Source: Bacillus multifaciens (GTDB lineage: Bacteria; Bacillota; Bacilli; Bacillales; Bacillaceae_G). From it: a stretch of 64,000 nt of DNA. Below are positions 33,857-42,710 of the stretch, one piece after another; position 1 is the stretch's first letter; every line of letters starts with the position of its first letter. The stretch covers positions 1-64,000 of the forward strand of contig NZ_JAVBXD010000013.1 of assembly GCF_030756675.1 (NCBI RefSeq). Reading direction: 5' to 3'. The position numbers and the translations under genes were made by a program. The notes under the pieces were generated by a model. That model worked only from the letters and a program-made list of their open reading frames with translations, made no database searches and was not told the DNA's origin.

Positions 33857-34408
33857 CTAATTGCCAGAATCTATCAAAAGAGAACGGCAATATTGAATAC
33901 ACCGTTCCGTGGAGTCAATTAGTTCTTGATCTCCCTTTTTCAATCGTATTTGTAATGCTCTTTGAAAATAAGTGAAAGCTGTAGAAATATCTCCTTCGTC
34001 GATTTTACATTTTCCGTAATGCTGATAGAAAAAGTCCTCATACGTAGTTAACTCATTTTGCTGTAATAGGTGTAAAAGTTCATTGAAAATTTTATGTGCT
34101 TCTTCAAAGTTTCTTTCCCAGTGATAAACGTGGGCAAGGCGGAGCTTATTAATAAAAAGTCCTCGTATATGCTGGGAAGTTTCATATTGTTCGATAGCTT
34201 GCCGTAAGTAGAATTTACTTTCAGATAGATTTCCTGCGATACGTTCATAGGTCCCGATTAAACCGCATTGTTTTGCATAGGATATACCTGAAGTAGTTAA
34301 ATTTGTTTTCAAAAATGCAATACCTTGTTTCATCTGTTCAAGAGATAAAGGCTGTTCACGGAGGTTTTCATCAAATGTATAGCCCATTTCGAATGGGATA
34401 TGTTTCAT
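33857..34408 (-). CDS. Tetratricopeptide-like repeat protein
   Basis: 183 residues, all helical, with TPR-type pairs (YERIAGNLSESKFYLRQAIE, HVYHWERNFEEAHKIFNELL, YGKCKIDEGDISTAFTYFQR). No signal peptide or catalytic motif. The ATG overlaps the racemase stop by 4 bp (ATGA) and has AAGGAG 9-10 nt upstream, so the two are translationally coupled. TPR proteins of this type usually bind peptides or partner proteins; the partner is unknown. A link to the racemase reaction is inference from coupling only. Confidence 0.65.
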   Translation of the reverse strand: MKHIPFEMGYTFDENLREQPLSLEQMKQGIAFLKTNLTTSGISYAKQCGLIGTYERIAGNLSESKFYLRQAIEQYETSQHIRGLFINKLRLAHVYHWERNFEEAHKIFNELLHLLQQNELTTYEDFFYQHYGKCKIDEGDISTAFTYFQRALQIRLKKGDQELIDSTERCIQYCRSLLIDSGN

Positions 34409-35100
34409 TTTTTTTGTGTCTCCTTTTGATGAGATAAATACTTGTTTACAACTGCTTTGGCAAGACATGTTGAAGAATCTACAATGTGAAAATGATTTTG
34501 TGATGTCTCTATTACGACATTTAAATCTGTACACGCGATGACAACAGCATCGACAGTTTCAGCTAATTCTAAGCATAGTGTATTCCACAAGTTACTTGCT
34601 TCGGTTGTTTGTCCGATTTTTATTTTATGAATCATTTGATTTATAGCAGTTTGCCAGCTATCTTTTTGGATATAATTGATACCACGTTTTACAAATCCCT
34701 CTTGGTATATACCGGATTGAACGGTTGAATCAGTTGCTAAAAGAGATACTTTTTTAATGTGCGGAGGGATTTCCTTTAGCGTTTCATCCACCATATTTAA
34801 TACTGGAATTGAGAGGGATGCCTGCAGTTGAGCAAAATAAAGATGTGCCGTATTACATGGCATAGCAATAAACTTGACATCCGTACTTTCTAGTTTTTGT
34901 GCCCCGTTTATAATCGCTTTTTCCATCTCTTCATGATTAATGGCTTTATCGATATAAAACGGTGTTGGACATGAGTAAATCATCATATGAGGAAAGTCCA
35001 TGTCATCTTTCGCTCCGTAAATTTCTTGGCATTGTTTTACTACGTTATCAACGAATGGCCCGGTAGACTTTGGTCCCATTCCTGCTAGTATTCCAATCAT
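34405..35100 (-). CDS. Aspartate/glutamate racemase family protein
   Basis: 231 residues. The two catalytic cysteines of PLP-independent amino-acid racemases are visible: MPCNTAHLYF (about residue 82) and VVIACTDLNVV (about 190), with the N-terminal MIGILAGMGPKSTGPF typical of the Asp/Glu racemase group (RacX/YgeA-like). The substrate is not predictable; some members make non-canonical D-amino acids. It lies upstream of the TPR gene with a 4-bp overlap. Confidence 0.85.
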   Translation of the reverse strand: MIGILAGMGPKSTGPFVDNVVKQCQEIYGAKDDMDFPHMMIYSCPTPFYIDKAINHEEMEKAIINGAQKLESTDVKFIAMPCNTAHLYFAQLQASLSIPVLNMVDETLKEIPPHIKKVSLLATDSTVQSGIYQEGFVKRGINYIQKDSWQTAINQMIHKIKIGQTTEASNLWNTLCLELAETVDAVVIACTDLNVVIETSQNHFHIVDSSTCLAKAVVNKYLSHQKETQKK

Positions 35101-35221
35101 TGTTGTTCATCCCCTTTGTTTTAATTCGGATATAGAAATTCTTGTTTCGAGTTAGAGAATCCTGCTTAGACAAAAAAATACGCGCAGTATGCACGTATTT
35201 TTAAGGGTGTAATTATGTTGT

Positions 35222-35312
35222 AATTTGTCGAAGTGTCTTTATCCGGTGTCGAATCGCCGATATATGATGAAAAACGGTCGATATATCGAGAAAAGCGCCG
35301 ATATATCCACGA
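35222..35312 (-). repeat. 20-21 bp periodic array, copy 2
   Basis: Three units with CGCCGATATA (35255), CGGTCGATATA (35275) and CGCCGATATA (35296), spacing 20 and 21 bp, next to the end motif, which reads on the minus strand TTCGACACCGGATAAAGACA then CTTCGACA. It lies between a racemase promoter region and the end of mnmM. Confidence 0.85.
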
Positions 35313-35318
35313 GAAGCT

Positions 35319-35891
35319 CTATCTTTTTTCAATCGCAATAATAAACGGCGGGTTATTTTGTTGATTCATAAATTCGTACTTCAGTACGTGTGCTTCTTTT
35401 TGATCTAGCTGCCCTGCAAATTTGACAACGGCGTCGCGTTCTATTTGTCCTTCAGGATGTCCGTGATAGATGACAAGGACGATGATTCCTTCTGGTGCCA
35501 TAACTTCTAATAACTGCTGCAAGGCAGAAAGAGTTGAGTTTGGTTTTGTGACGATGCTTTTGTCACCGCCAGGAAGATAACCTAAGTTAAAGATAGCTCC
35601 TGTTACTTTTCCTTTTGCGTCTTCTGGTAATACAGTTGTTAATGCATCGTGGCTATCATGAATAAGAACGGTACGCTCAGCCAGTCCTTTTTCTTGTAGC
35701 CGTGCGCTTGAGTTGGTGATGGCTTCTTCTTGAATATCAAAGCCGAATACTTTTCCATTCTCGCCGACAAGCTCTGCTAAAAAGCACGTATCATGTCCGT
35801 TGCCAAGCGTTGCGTCAACAGTGTAATCGCCTTCTTTCACCGCTCGTTCTAGCAGCGTGCGAGCAAAAGGCAAGATGCGGTCTAATTTCAT
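35319..35891 (-). CDS. mnmM: Class I SAM-dependent methyltransferase, YtqB/MnmM type
   Basis: 190 residues. SAM-binding glycine motif DATLGNGHDTCFLAEL (about residue 26) and GFDIQEEAI; NLGYLPGGDKS replaces the NPPY motif, and VIYHGHPEGQ is typical of YtqB. YtqB (MnmM) methylates 5-aminomethyl-2-thiouridine in tRNA to mnm5s2U in Bacillus. The start overlaps the stop of the radical-SAM gene by 4 bp, so the two are coupled and likely work on the same tRNA modification. Confidence 0.85.
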   Translation of the reverse strand: MKLDRILPFARTLLERAVKEGDYTVDATLGNGHDTCFLAELVGENGKVFGFDIQEEAITNSSARLQEKGLAERTVLIHDSHDALTTVLPEDAKGKVTGAIFNLGYLPGGDKSIVTKPNSTLSALQQLLEVMAPEGIIVLVIYHGHPEGQIERDAVVKFAGQLDQKEAHVLKYEFMNQQNNPPFIIAIEKR

Positions 35892-36847
35892 ACTGGCTTC
35901 ACCTCATTTGCATATTTACCTTGCCAGCTGCCGCGGCGTACAAATTCAGCATCAATTGCATTTAATACTTCCCACTTGTTCAAGCTCCACATCGGACCGA
36001 TCATTAAGTCGGGCGGACCGTCACCTGTGATGCGGTGTACGATGACATTTGATGGGATGATTTCAAGCTGATCAACAACGAGATTTACGTAATCTTCAAG
36101 AGAAAGAAATTGGAGTTGTCCTTTTTCATATTGCTTCACCATAGGCGTTCCTTTTAATAAGTGCAGCAAATGAATTTTAATCCCTTGAATATCAAGCTTT
36201 GCGACTTCGCGTGTTGTTTCCATCATCATGTCATAGTCTTCAAGCGGGAGACCGTTAATGATGTGTGAGCACACGTTAATGTTATGCTTACGAAGTTTAT
36301 TGACACCTTCTACATATAAAGGATAATCGTGAGCACGGTTAATCAGAAGCGCTGTCCGTTCATGCACAGTTTGCAAGCCAAGTTCGACCCAAAGGTACGT
36401 ACGTTTATTTAAATCAGCTAAATATTCGACAACATCATCAGGTAAGCAGTCTGGCCTTGTAGCAATCGAAAGACCGACAACGCCTTCTTCTTTTAAAAGA
36501 GGTTCAAATTTTTCTTTTAGCACTTCAACAGGAGCATGTGTATTCGTATAAGCTTGGAAATAAGCAATACACTTACCGTCTTTCCATTTCGTATGCATTT
36601 TTTCTTTCATTTCATGATATTGCGTAACAACATCATCGCGGCGGTCACCAGCAAAGTCTCCAGAACCAGCCGCACTACAAAATGTACAGCCGCCGTATGC
36701 AACTGTGCCATCACGGTTTGGGCAGTCAAATCCAGCATCTAAAGAAACTTTGAAGATTTTCTCGCCGAAATGTCCGCGCAGATGGTAGTTCCACGTATGG
36801 TAACGTTTATTGTCATTTGAATATGGGAAAGGATTTTGGACTTTCAT
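35888..36847 (-). CDS. mnmL: Radical SAM protein of the TIGR01212 family (YtqA/MnmL)
   Basis: 319 residues. The [4Fe-4S] cluster motif is CPNRDGTVAYGGCTFC (about 36-51), the longer spacing characteristic of this YtqA/YhcC family. GLSIATRPDCLPD and VELGLQTVHERT are further family signatures. YtqA/MnmL has been linked to the Gram-positive route to mnm5s2U in tRNA together with MnmM. AGGAGG lies 7 nt before ATG 36847; a longer open frame has no RBS. Confidence 0.83.
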   Translation of the reverse strand: MKVQNPFPYSNDNKRYHTWNYHLRGHFGEKIFKVSLDAGFDCPNRDGTVAYGGCTFCSAAGSGDFAGDRRDDVVTQYHEMKEKMHTKWKDGKCIAYFQAYTNTHAPVEVLKEKFEPLLKEEGVVGLSIATRPDCLPDDVVEYLADLNKRTYLWVELGLQTVHERTALLINRAHDYPLYVEGVNKLRKHNINVCSHIINGLPLEDYDMMMETTREVAKLDIQGIKIHLLHLLKGTPMVKQYEKGQLQFLSLEDYVNLVVDQLEIIPSNVIVHRITGDGPPDLMIGPMWSLNKWEVLNAIDAEFVRRGSWQGKYANEVKPV

Positions 36848-36951
36848 GTTATTCCTCCTCAATGATATGAGCAAAAATCATTATAACATACTCATAAGGT
36901 TCATATAGAACGGACAAGCTAAAGGAGAAATATTGGTAAGGAGGAACAATC

Positions 36952-37215
36952 ATGGCAGAGCGTGAATCACTGGAAGCATGTATTCAAAATGCACATAAAG
37001 CAATGGAGTATGCAAAAGAACAATTAGAAATTGGAATGAGACAAGAACATTACAATACGATGGAATATTCTGATGCACAGCTTCAATTAGAACAGGCTTA
37101 CAATGAGATGCAAACGATGCAGCACTATGCAAATGATGAACAACGCGAACAATTAAATCGCGCACGTATGGCAATACGACAATTACAACATCAAATGATT
37201 ATTACACCGCATTAA
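36952..37215 (+). CDS. ytzC: YtzC-like (DUF2524) small helical protein
   Basis: 87 residues, all helical with a coiled-coil character (AHKAMEYAKEQLEIGMRQE, QLQLEQAYNEMQTMQHYAND). Matches the Bacillus YtzC/DUF2524 family by length, composition and its place next to ytqA. Function unknown. GGAGGAA lies 7 nt before ATG 36952. The next small gene follows after 15 bp. Confidence 0.7.
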   Translation: MAERESLEACIQNAHKAMEYAKEQLEIGMRQEHYNTMEYSDAQLQLEQAYNEMQTMQHYANDEQREQLNRARMAIRQLQHQMIITPH

Positions 37216-37230
37216 TAAGGAGAGATCGAA

Positions 37231-37380
37231 ATGGCAACGCGTTCAGATCAAAATAACCCAGAGCAAAAAACACAAAATGGACATAACGCTGAGTTTTCCA
37301 ATGAACTTGATCCAGTTGTGCAAGCAAAACAAAACAATCGTAAGAAAAGTCAGCCGCAAAAATCGAAGCAATCTGAATAG
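37231..37380 (+). CDS. Very hydrophilic 49-residue protein
   Basis: Starts MATRSDQNNPEQKTQNGHNA and ends KKSQPQKSKQSE. No hydrophobic segment, no Cys, rich in Gln, Asn and Lys, like minor small acid-soluble spore proteins, though I do not recognise the exact family. AAGGAGAG lies 7 nt before ATG 37231, 15 bp after the ytzC stop, so both are probably one transcript ended by the hairpin at 37401. Confidence 0.65.
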   Translation: MATRSDQNNPEQKTQNGHNAEFSNELDPVVQAKQNNRKKSQPQKSKQSE

Positions 37381-37400
37381 AAGAGAAAAGCCGCCAACAT

Positions 37401-37438
37401 GAAACCACTACCACATGATTGTGTTAGTGGTTTTTATT
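37401..37438 (+). terminator. Intrinsic terminator
   Basis: AAACCACTACCACA pairs with TGTGTTAGTGGTTT, followed by TTATT. Confidence 0.75.
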
Positions 37439-37534
37439 ATACAAATAACATTTTATTCTTATATAATAATAAAAAGGAAAAAATAGATAAAAAAGCAATC
37501 TTTTATAAAACTAAACACAAAGGGAGCGGTACAG

Positions 37535-38503
37535 ATGTTTAAGAAAATGTTAGCAAGGTTTGGGAAAGGAGCAGCTAAAGTTGATTTACGCTTTGAGAGT
37601 CGTCCGTATGCAGCGGGAGAGACTGTATATGGAGAAGTACATATTCAAGGCGGTGAAGTAGAACAAAAAATAAATAGTCTGGCTGTAAGTTTCATGATGC
37701 GCTTTATGACAAAACAAGATACGGTCCGACGTGAAATAGCAATGATTCCATTAAGTGGAGCACAAATGATTTATCCGAGCGAACAAAAAGTCATTCCATT
37801 TTCTTATGTGATTCCAACTCATTTGCCAATTTCTCGAGAAGGTGTTTCTTATTATTTTGATACGCATTTAGATATTCAAGGCGGAATAGATCGAATGGAT
37901 TTTGATGATGTTGTTATAGATGCTTCTAAGGAAGTACAAACCATTTTTTATGCGCTCAGAAGTCTAGGGTTTCAGGAGAAATCGAAATCCGGTAAGGTAG
38001 ATACATATGGACAAGAATTTTCTTTTGTTCCTACAGAGTTGTTTGTAATGCAGGTGAATGAAATAGAGATGCGTCTTGCTTATGAAGGAACAGGAATCCG
38101 AATTTGGTTAGAGATAGATTGTCGTAATCGTTATGAAGAGATCGAAGCGAAACGTGAATTCTTTATTTCACAAGATGTGTTACGGGATACAAGACAGGTA
38201 GCGTTTCTTTTAAAACAGTATATAACAGAAATAACGTCCAATCCTTATGGATATATCCAACCGTTTTCTTATGAAACATATCATCATTCATCTCATAGAC
38301 AAGTGGGAAGCCCAATTGCGGGTATGGTAGGTGGATTAGCAGTTGGAATATTAGGTGGCGTATTATTAAATGAATTAATAGATGATGTGGATATAGAGGA
38401 AATAATAGAAGAAGCAGTAGAGGAAATAGAAGAAGACGCAGTGGAAGAATTAGAAATAGAAGAAGAACAAGAAGAATCATTTTTTGGGGATGATGAGGAA
38501 TAA
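37535..38503 (+). CDS. spo0M: Sporulation-control protein Spo0M
   Basis: 322 residues. Arrestin-like two-domain fold with the family start FKKMLARFGKGAAKVDLRFE and FSYVIPTHLPISREG. Spo0M influences early sporulation in B. subtilis and acts in the cytosol. It is longer than the B. subtilis protein because of a Gly-rich stretch (GMVGGLAVGILGGVLL) and a C-terminal tail almost wholly of Glu, Asp and Ile (about 288-322). GGGAGC lies 9 nt before ATG 37535. A relic of repeat B follows, with no obvious own terminator. Confidence 0.88.
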   Translation: MFKKMLARFGKGAAKVDLRFESRPYAAGETVYGEVHIQGGEVEQKINSLAVSFMMRFMTKQDTVRREIAMIPLSGAQMIYPSEQKVIPFSYVIPTHLPISREGVSYYFDTHLDIQGGIDRMDFDDVVIDASKEVQTIFYALRSLGFQEKSKSGKVDTYGQEFSFVPTELFVMQVNEIEMRLAYEGTGIRIWLEIDCRNRYEEIEAKREFFISQDVLRDTRQVAFLLKQYITEITSNPYGYIQPFSYETYHHSSHRQVGSPIAGMVGGLAVGILGGVLLNELIDDVDIEEIIEEAVEEIEEDAVEELEIEEEQEESFFGDDEE

Positions 38504-38529
38504 TTGAAAGAGTGTTCTGTACATGCAAA

Positions 38530-38565
38530 TAAAGAAAATCTCCACTGATGGAAGTTTCACTTTAT
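38530..38565 (-). repeat. Relic of family B repeat, right end only
   Basis: CTCCACTGATGGAAGTTTCA then C and TTTAT (38561-38565) equal the right end of the long element; the left part is gone. The TTTAT provides the stop codon of the broken transposase frame on the minus strand. Confidence 0.55.
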
Positions 38566-38876
38566 TTTAAATGAAGAAAAATCGCTTGAAAGAACTCGGT
38601 TGGTACTTGATTTAGTCGACGTCCAAGCTGCGAGAAACTAATTGATTCCAGATTTGTTGTCTGGCTGAGTTCTTCTGAAAATAAACAGTCTGAAAGTGCC
38701 CGTAAACTCTCCGTTTCATGGAGCTGTGCGTAAAGTAGTGCCTTTAAAAAAGAAGGCATAAAAAGCTTCTTCGTATAGCGATGTAAGTGATAGGCTTTCA
38801 CCTGTTTAGTGATTAAATGGTCTGAAATCGGTAAAAACCATTGTTCAAATGATGTTTTTCGTGTAATCTTATCCAT
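38562..38876 (-). pseudogene. Truncated IS4-family transposase (DUF4372 N-terminal domain)
   Basis: 104 residues from ATG 38876: MDKITRKTSFEQWFLPISDH, then YTKKLFMPSFLKALLYAQLH, ETESLRALSDCLFS and NLESISFSQLGRRLNQ, the N-terminal domain of a well-known IS4-type transposase. The DDE catalytic core is absent; the frame runs straight into the right end of a family B repeat, whose TTTAT provides the stop. It is therefore a remnant whose distal part was lost by deletion or recombination with the repeat. Confidence 0.75.
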
Positions 38877-39039
38877 GAGTTTGATCCTTTTTAGTGGATT
38901 GGGATAGGTTACTACCACCAACCATTATAAAGGATTTTTTTATGCAAAAATGATATTACAGATAATTCTGTCTATCCAGGGGTGTTGAATTATTTTAATG
39001 CGACGCTAGCGAATGAAAATAGATATTATTAAAATAATA

Positions 39040-39085
39040 AATGGCTCCATACGTTACGTGTTTACACGTAACGTATGGAGCCATT
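39040..39085. other. Perfect 21-bp-stem hairpin, orphan terminator
   Basis: AATGGCTCCATACGTTACGT plus G pairs without mismatch with its complement around a 4-base loop TTTA and is followed by TTCTT. No gene ends before it on either strand, since the transposase remnant runs leftwards and the ABC operon starts after it. Confidence 0.8.
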
Positions 39086-39093
39086 TTCTTATA

Positions 39094-39107
39094 TGACAAA
39101 AATGTAA
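39094..39107 (+). promoter_or_regulatory. BceR-type operator
   Basis: TGACA-AAAA-TGTAA fits the TnACA-N4-TGTAA motif bound by BceR/PsdR/YxdJ-type regulators, followed by a second ATGTAAG 10 bp on. It lies about 85 bp before the BceA-like gene. Confidence 0.65.
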
Positions 39108-39190
39108 GATAAATGTAAGTTTAATCTATGGCAGATAATGCTTGAAAGGAGCAAAATAGGAACAGGAAAACAAAGTACAGGAGGATTTAT

Positions 39191-39952
39191 ATGAAAACAC
39201 CAGTTGTAGACGTGAAAAATATTCAAAAAGTATACGGTAAAAAAGGTGAGAGCCAATCACATGCATTAAAAGGCGTATCATTCTCCATTCAAGAAGGTGA
39301 ATTTGTTGGGATTATGGGACCATCTGGTTCTGGGAAAACAACATTATTAAATGTTATTTCAACATTAGATAAGGCGACGGACGGCATTGTTGAAATTGCA
39401 GGTACAGATATTACGAAAATGAAGCAAGGAGAATTATCTGATTTCCGTTCACAAAAATTAGGCTTCATATTCCAAGATTTTAACTTACTAGAAAATCTAT
39501 CAATTTATGAAAACATTGCATTGCCTCTTTCACTGCAAGGCGTTCCTTCAAAAAAGATTGGACCGAAAGTAGAAAAGGTAGCGGAAATGCTAGGGATTTC
39601 AGAGATTCTTCAAAAATATCCATCTGAAGTATCTGGCGGACAAAAGCAACGTTCAGCAGCGGCACGTGCACTTGTACATGAACCAGCCATTATTTTAGGT
39701 GACGAGCCAACAGGAGCACTTGATTCAAAAAACGCAGCAAGTTTGCTAGATGCGATGACAAGCTTAAATGAAGAACAAGGTGTTTCTATTATGATGGTTA
39801 CGCATGACCCCTACAGTGCAAGTTATTGCCGACGTATTTTATTTATCCAAGATGGTGAGTTATATAAAGAAATTCATCGCGGTGGTACACGGGAAGAATT
39901 TTACAAAGAAATTTTAGATGTGCTGGCAGACTTAGGCACACAAAAAGCGTAA
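39191..39952 (+). CDS. BceA-type ABC transporter ATP-binding protein
   Basis: 253 residues with Walker A GPSGSGKTTLL (about 46), Q-loop, signature VSGGQKQRSAAARAL and Walker B AIILGDEPTGALD. This is the ATPase of peptide-antibiotic sensing and detoxification transporters (bacitracin, cationic peptides). The following gene is its large permease. The usual adjacent two-component system is missing, so the operator upstream is probably served by a BceRS-like pair elsewhere. ACAGGAGG lies 7-8 nt before ATG 39191. Confidence 0.9.
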   Translation: MKTPVVDVKNIQKVYGKKGESQSHALKGVSFSIQEGEFVGIMGPSGSGKTTLLNVISTLDKATDGIVEIAGTDITKMKQGELSDFRSQKLGFIFQDFNLLENLSIYENIALPLSLQGVPSKKIGPKVEKVAEMLGISEILQKYPSEVSGGQKQRSAAARALVHEPAIILGDEPTGALDSKNAASLLDAMTSLNEEQGVSIMMVTHDPYSASYCRRILFIQDGELYKEIHRGGTREEFYKEILDVLADLGTQKA

Positions 39953-39968
39953 GAAAGGAGAGGTAGAT

Positions 39969-41813
39969 ATGTTATTTAAGCTTTCCATGTCAGGACTGAA
40001 AAGTAAGCTGAAAGACTATATCGTTTTACTAACTGGTCTTGTTATGTCAATTTCTATTTTTTATATGTTCCAAACGCTTGCGCTGAATAAAGCGTTTCTT
40101 GAATCTAATTCCGTTATTAGTACAGCAATCGGATTTGTCTTTCATGCTGGTTCATTCTTATTAGCAATTATAACGTTCTTCTATATTTTATATGCGAACT
40201 CGTTCTTATTATCTCTTCGTCAAAAAGAGTTCGGTATGTATATGATGTTAGGAGCAAAAAAGCATAAGGTTACATTGCTTATGTTTATAGAAACAATTGT
40301 AATTGGATTCGTGTCTCTTATAATCGGGATTGCAGTTGGTGCAGGGCTAGCACAAGGAATCGGTCAGTTACTTATGAAGCAGCTTGAGTTTCATGCGGAC
40401 GGTTATCATGCATTTTATGTTCCATCGATGACGGTTACATGTATTTTCTTCGTTTCATTATTTGTGTTATCAGCAATTATGAATAGTATTAAATTATCAC
40501 GTATTTCAGTATTGCAGCTTGTGCATGCAGATGCGCAAGCAGAGCGCGTTACTGTAAAAGGAAAAATGACTGTTGTTGTTGCATTTCTTGCACTAATCTT
40601 ATTAGCAATTGGTTATGCTGCTATGATTTATATGGACAAATTACAACAATTTGGTATCATCATTGCATTGATTACAACAACATCTGGAACGTATATGTTG
40701 TTTGCTTCTGTCCTTCCGCTTGTAATCAAAAAGCTGAAAAGTAATAAAAAGCGAAGTGAAAAAGGGCTTAATGCTTTTACATTTGCACAGCTAAACTTCC
40801 GTATTAATAGCTTAACGAGAGTGTTAGCAACGGTAGCGATGTTAGTTGCACTTGGTGCGGGGGCTATTTCTGGTGGTATGGCATTTAAAAATAACAGTAT
40901 GATGATGGTTGATGGTTTTGTAATCTATGATTCGGTCATCCATAACCCAACAGCAGAAGAGAAGAAAATATTAGATGATATTACATTCAATGAGAAAAAT
41001 GAATATCGTTATAAAGTCGATGATAAATTTGTTTATTATTTAAAAGAAGATTTAGAGAAACATCCCCCATTAATACATGATGGTGTAGGAAAAGAAAGCT
41101 TTGGTAAATTCAAGCGTGTTTCAGGAGAGCTTCCTGTAGGTGCCGTTTCGAAAGAGGGTCAAGAAAAAGTAGTAGTAATCCCAGAAAAATGGGGCGAGGC
41201 GCTAGAAAGTATTCAGCCAGTTTATTTATACCGCAATCAAGCGATCAAAATTGTCGATCAGAAGATGTACAATGAAGTAAAAGGAAAAGAAGGCATTGCC
41301 TTCATTGGAAAAACAGATGATTTTATTGCACACAAAAATGGGTGGAAAAAACTTGATGAGTTGCAACTAAAGAAATATAAAGATGTAAAAGCAAATGATT
41401 TAGCAACGAAATATGCGATGTATACTGGATTTTATGGCTTTGCGAGCGGAACCGTATTTATGGGCTTCTTCTTAGGAATTGCGTTCCTAGCAATGATGGC
41501 AAGCTGTTTAATGTTTAAAATCCTATCAGGAGCATCAAAAGATATTACACGTTACAACATGCTTCGTAAAATTGGTGTACGTCGTGAGTTGTTAACGAAG
41601 TCAATTTATAAAGAATTGTTCTTAGTATTCTTATTCCCTGCAATTATCGGGATTGTGCACGTATTAATTGGAATGAATATTTTTAGCTTCATCTTAATTA
41701 ATCCATATTTCCGTATTTGGCTTCCAATTGTTATTTTCGTAGTCATTTACGCAATTTATTATTTCATTACCGTTCAATTGTATAAAGGAATTGTTCTTCC
41801 GAAAGAGGAATAG
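39969..41813 (+). CDS. BceB-type ABC transporter permease
   Basis: 614 residues, FtsX-like permease with ten predicted helices and, between helices 7 and 8 (about residues 310-485), the large external domain that binds the peptide antibiotic or its lipid II target in BceB proteins (SVIHNPTAEEKKILDD through KYAMYTGFYG). It starts 16 bp after the ATPase gene with AAGGAGAGG upstream. Export or target-protection against cell-wall-active peptides is the expected role. The particular drug is not predictable. Confidence 0.88.
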   Translation: MLFKLSMSGLKSKLKDYIVLLTGLVMSISIFYMFQTLALNKAFLESNSVISTAIGFVFHAGSFLLAIITFFYILYANSFLLSLRQKEFGMYMMLGAKKHKVTLLMFIETIVIGFVSLIIGIAVGAGLAQGIGQLLMKQLEFHADGYHAFYVPSMTVTCIFFVSLFVLSAIMNSIKLSRISVLQLVHADAQAERVTVKGKMTVVVAFLALILLAIGYAAMIYMDKLQQFGIIIALITTTSGTYMLFASVLPLVIKKLKSNKKRSEKGLNAFTFAQLNFRINSLTRVLATVAMLVALGAGAISGGMAFKNNSMMMVDGFVIYDSVIHNPTAEEKKILDDITFNEKNEYRYKVDDKFVYYLKEDLEKHPPLIHDGVGKESFGKFKRVSGELPVGAVSKEGQEKVVVIPEKWGEALESIQPVYLYRNQAIKIVDQKMYNEVKGKEGIAFIGKTDDFIAHKNGWKKLDELQLKKYKDVKANDLATKYAMYTGFYGFASGTVFMGFFLGIAFLAMMASCLMFKILSGASKDITRYNMLRKIGVRRELLTKSIYKELFLVFLFPAIIGIVHVLIGMNIFSFILINPYFRIWLPIVIFVVIYAIYYFITVQLYKGIVLPKEE

Positions 41814-41819
41814 AACTTG

Positions 41820-41853
41820 GGAAATACCGAGCGATGGTGCTCGGTATTTTTTA
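41820..41853 (+). terminator. Terminator of the BceAB-type operon
   Basis: AAATACCGAGC pairs with GCTCGGTATTT, followed by TTT. Confidence 0.8.
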
Positions 41854-41881
41854 CATCTACAAGAATGATTTAGCATATTAA

Positions 41882-42058
41882 ACTGTTATAAAACCTTTTG
41901 TGTTAGATGACGGGAAAAGAATTACATTTCATGTAGTATCGTTTAGAGCTGAACAATACTATGACGAAGCATATGTTCAATGTGTTGGAAACAAAACGAT
42001 CTATCACTTAAATAAAGAAGATGCAACAGATATAGGAATGCAATTTGTTAATCGATAA
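41882..42058 (+). pseudogene. 5'-truncated gene fragment
   Basis: An open frame of 58 codons, bounded by TAA at 41879, without a usable start: KPFVLDDGKRITFHVVSFRA, EQYYDEAYVQCVGNKTIYHL then NKEDATDIGMQFVNR and TAA. It looks coding (mixed alpha/beta composition, good third-position bias) and is followed by a terminator at 42070, so it is likely the 3' end of a lost gene. The family is not recognised. Confidence 0.45.
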
Positions 42059-42069
42059 TTTGCTAACTT

Positions 42070-42108
42070 TAAAAAGCACTTATGAAATTTTCAAAAGTGC
42101 TTTTTTTA
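42070..42108 (+). terminator. Intrinsic terminator
   Basis: AAAAAGCACTT pairs with AAGTGCTTTTT, followed by T run. Confidence 0.8.
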
Positions 42109-42710
42109 ATGAACAAGGATTTTATACACAAATCCCCCCTTATCAAGAAGGGTAGCTTGATAAGGGGGGACGCTAAAAAGAAAGAGTAGGAGAAACACAA
42201 GCATGGAAGTGAACAGTAAAATAGTTAAATACTTAATTTTCGGAAAACTTTAAAACTAAAGGGTTTTTTCGTTTTTACTCTTTCTTTATGATATGAGTGT
42301 ATCATTAAAAATAAAATAAATCAACGAAAAAAAGACAATATTCTTATTAATTCGACATTTTTCGATAATTTGACAAATTTCATTCCAATAGAATACTTTT
42401 CTCTAAAAAGCAGGGGGTTTTATGTAAAAAAATTTATACATGACTAAATTATGAGTGTATAAATTTTTTTGATTATTCCGTCTAAAATGTGGCTATTTTA
42501 TGAAATTTAATATTGGCACAGTTCTTGCAAAGATAAAATAGGGAAGGAGGAAGTTTAGCAGAATTTGCAATAAGGGAAGAGCTATTGAAAATATTGGTGC
42601 TGATTTTACCAGTATCATGGGGGATACTGTTGTATAGTAAATGTGTATGAAAAAAGTTTCGGTTTAAAAAGTCAGAATTTTCATTATTTTTAAGAAAAGA
42701 GGAAAATAGT
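42109..42710 (+). other. Gene-poor leader region of collagenase 3
   Basis: 600 bp with two further strong hairpins: TCCCCCCTTATCAAG/CTTGATAAGGGGGGA at 42133-42170 and AAAAAAATTTATACA/TGTATAAATTTTTTT at 42426-42470. Between them a 16-codon frame with TAGGAG before ATG 42203 reads MEVNSKIVKYLIFGKL. A second tiny frame from TTG near 42584 reads (M)KILVLILPVSWGILLYSKC after GGGAAGAG. Neither can be confirmed. No PlcR box fits in this stretch. Confidence 0.4.

Noticed and set aside
42585-42650. A 21-codon TTG-started frame before collagenase 3
   Set aside because: The RBS is weak and there is no comparative support; only mentioned in the region note.
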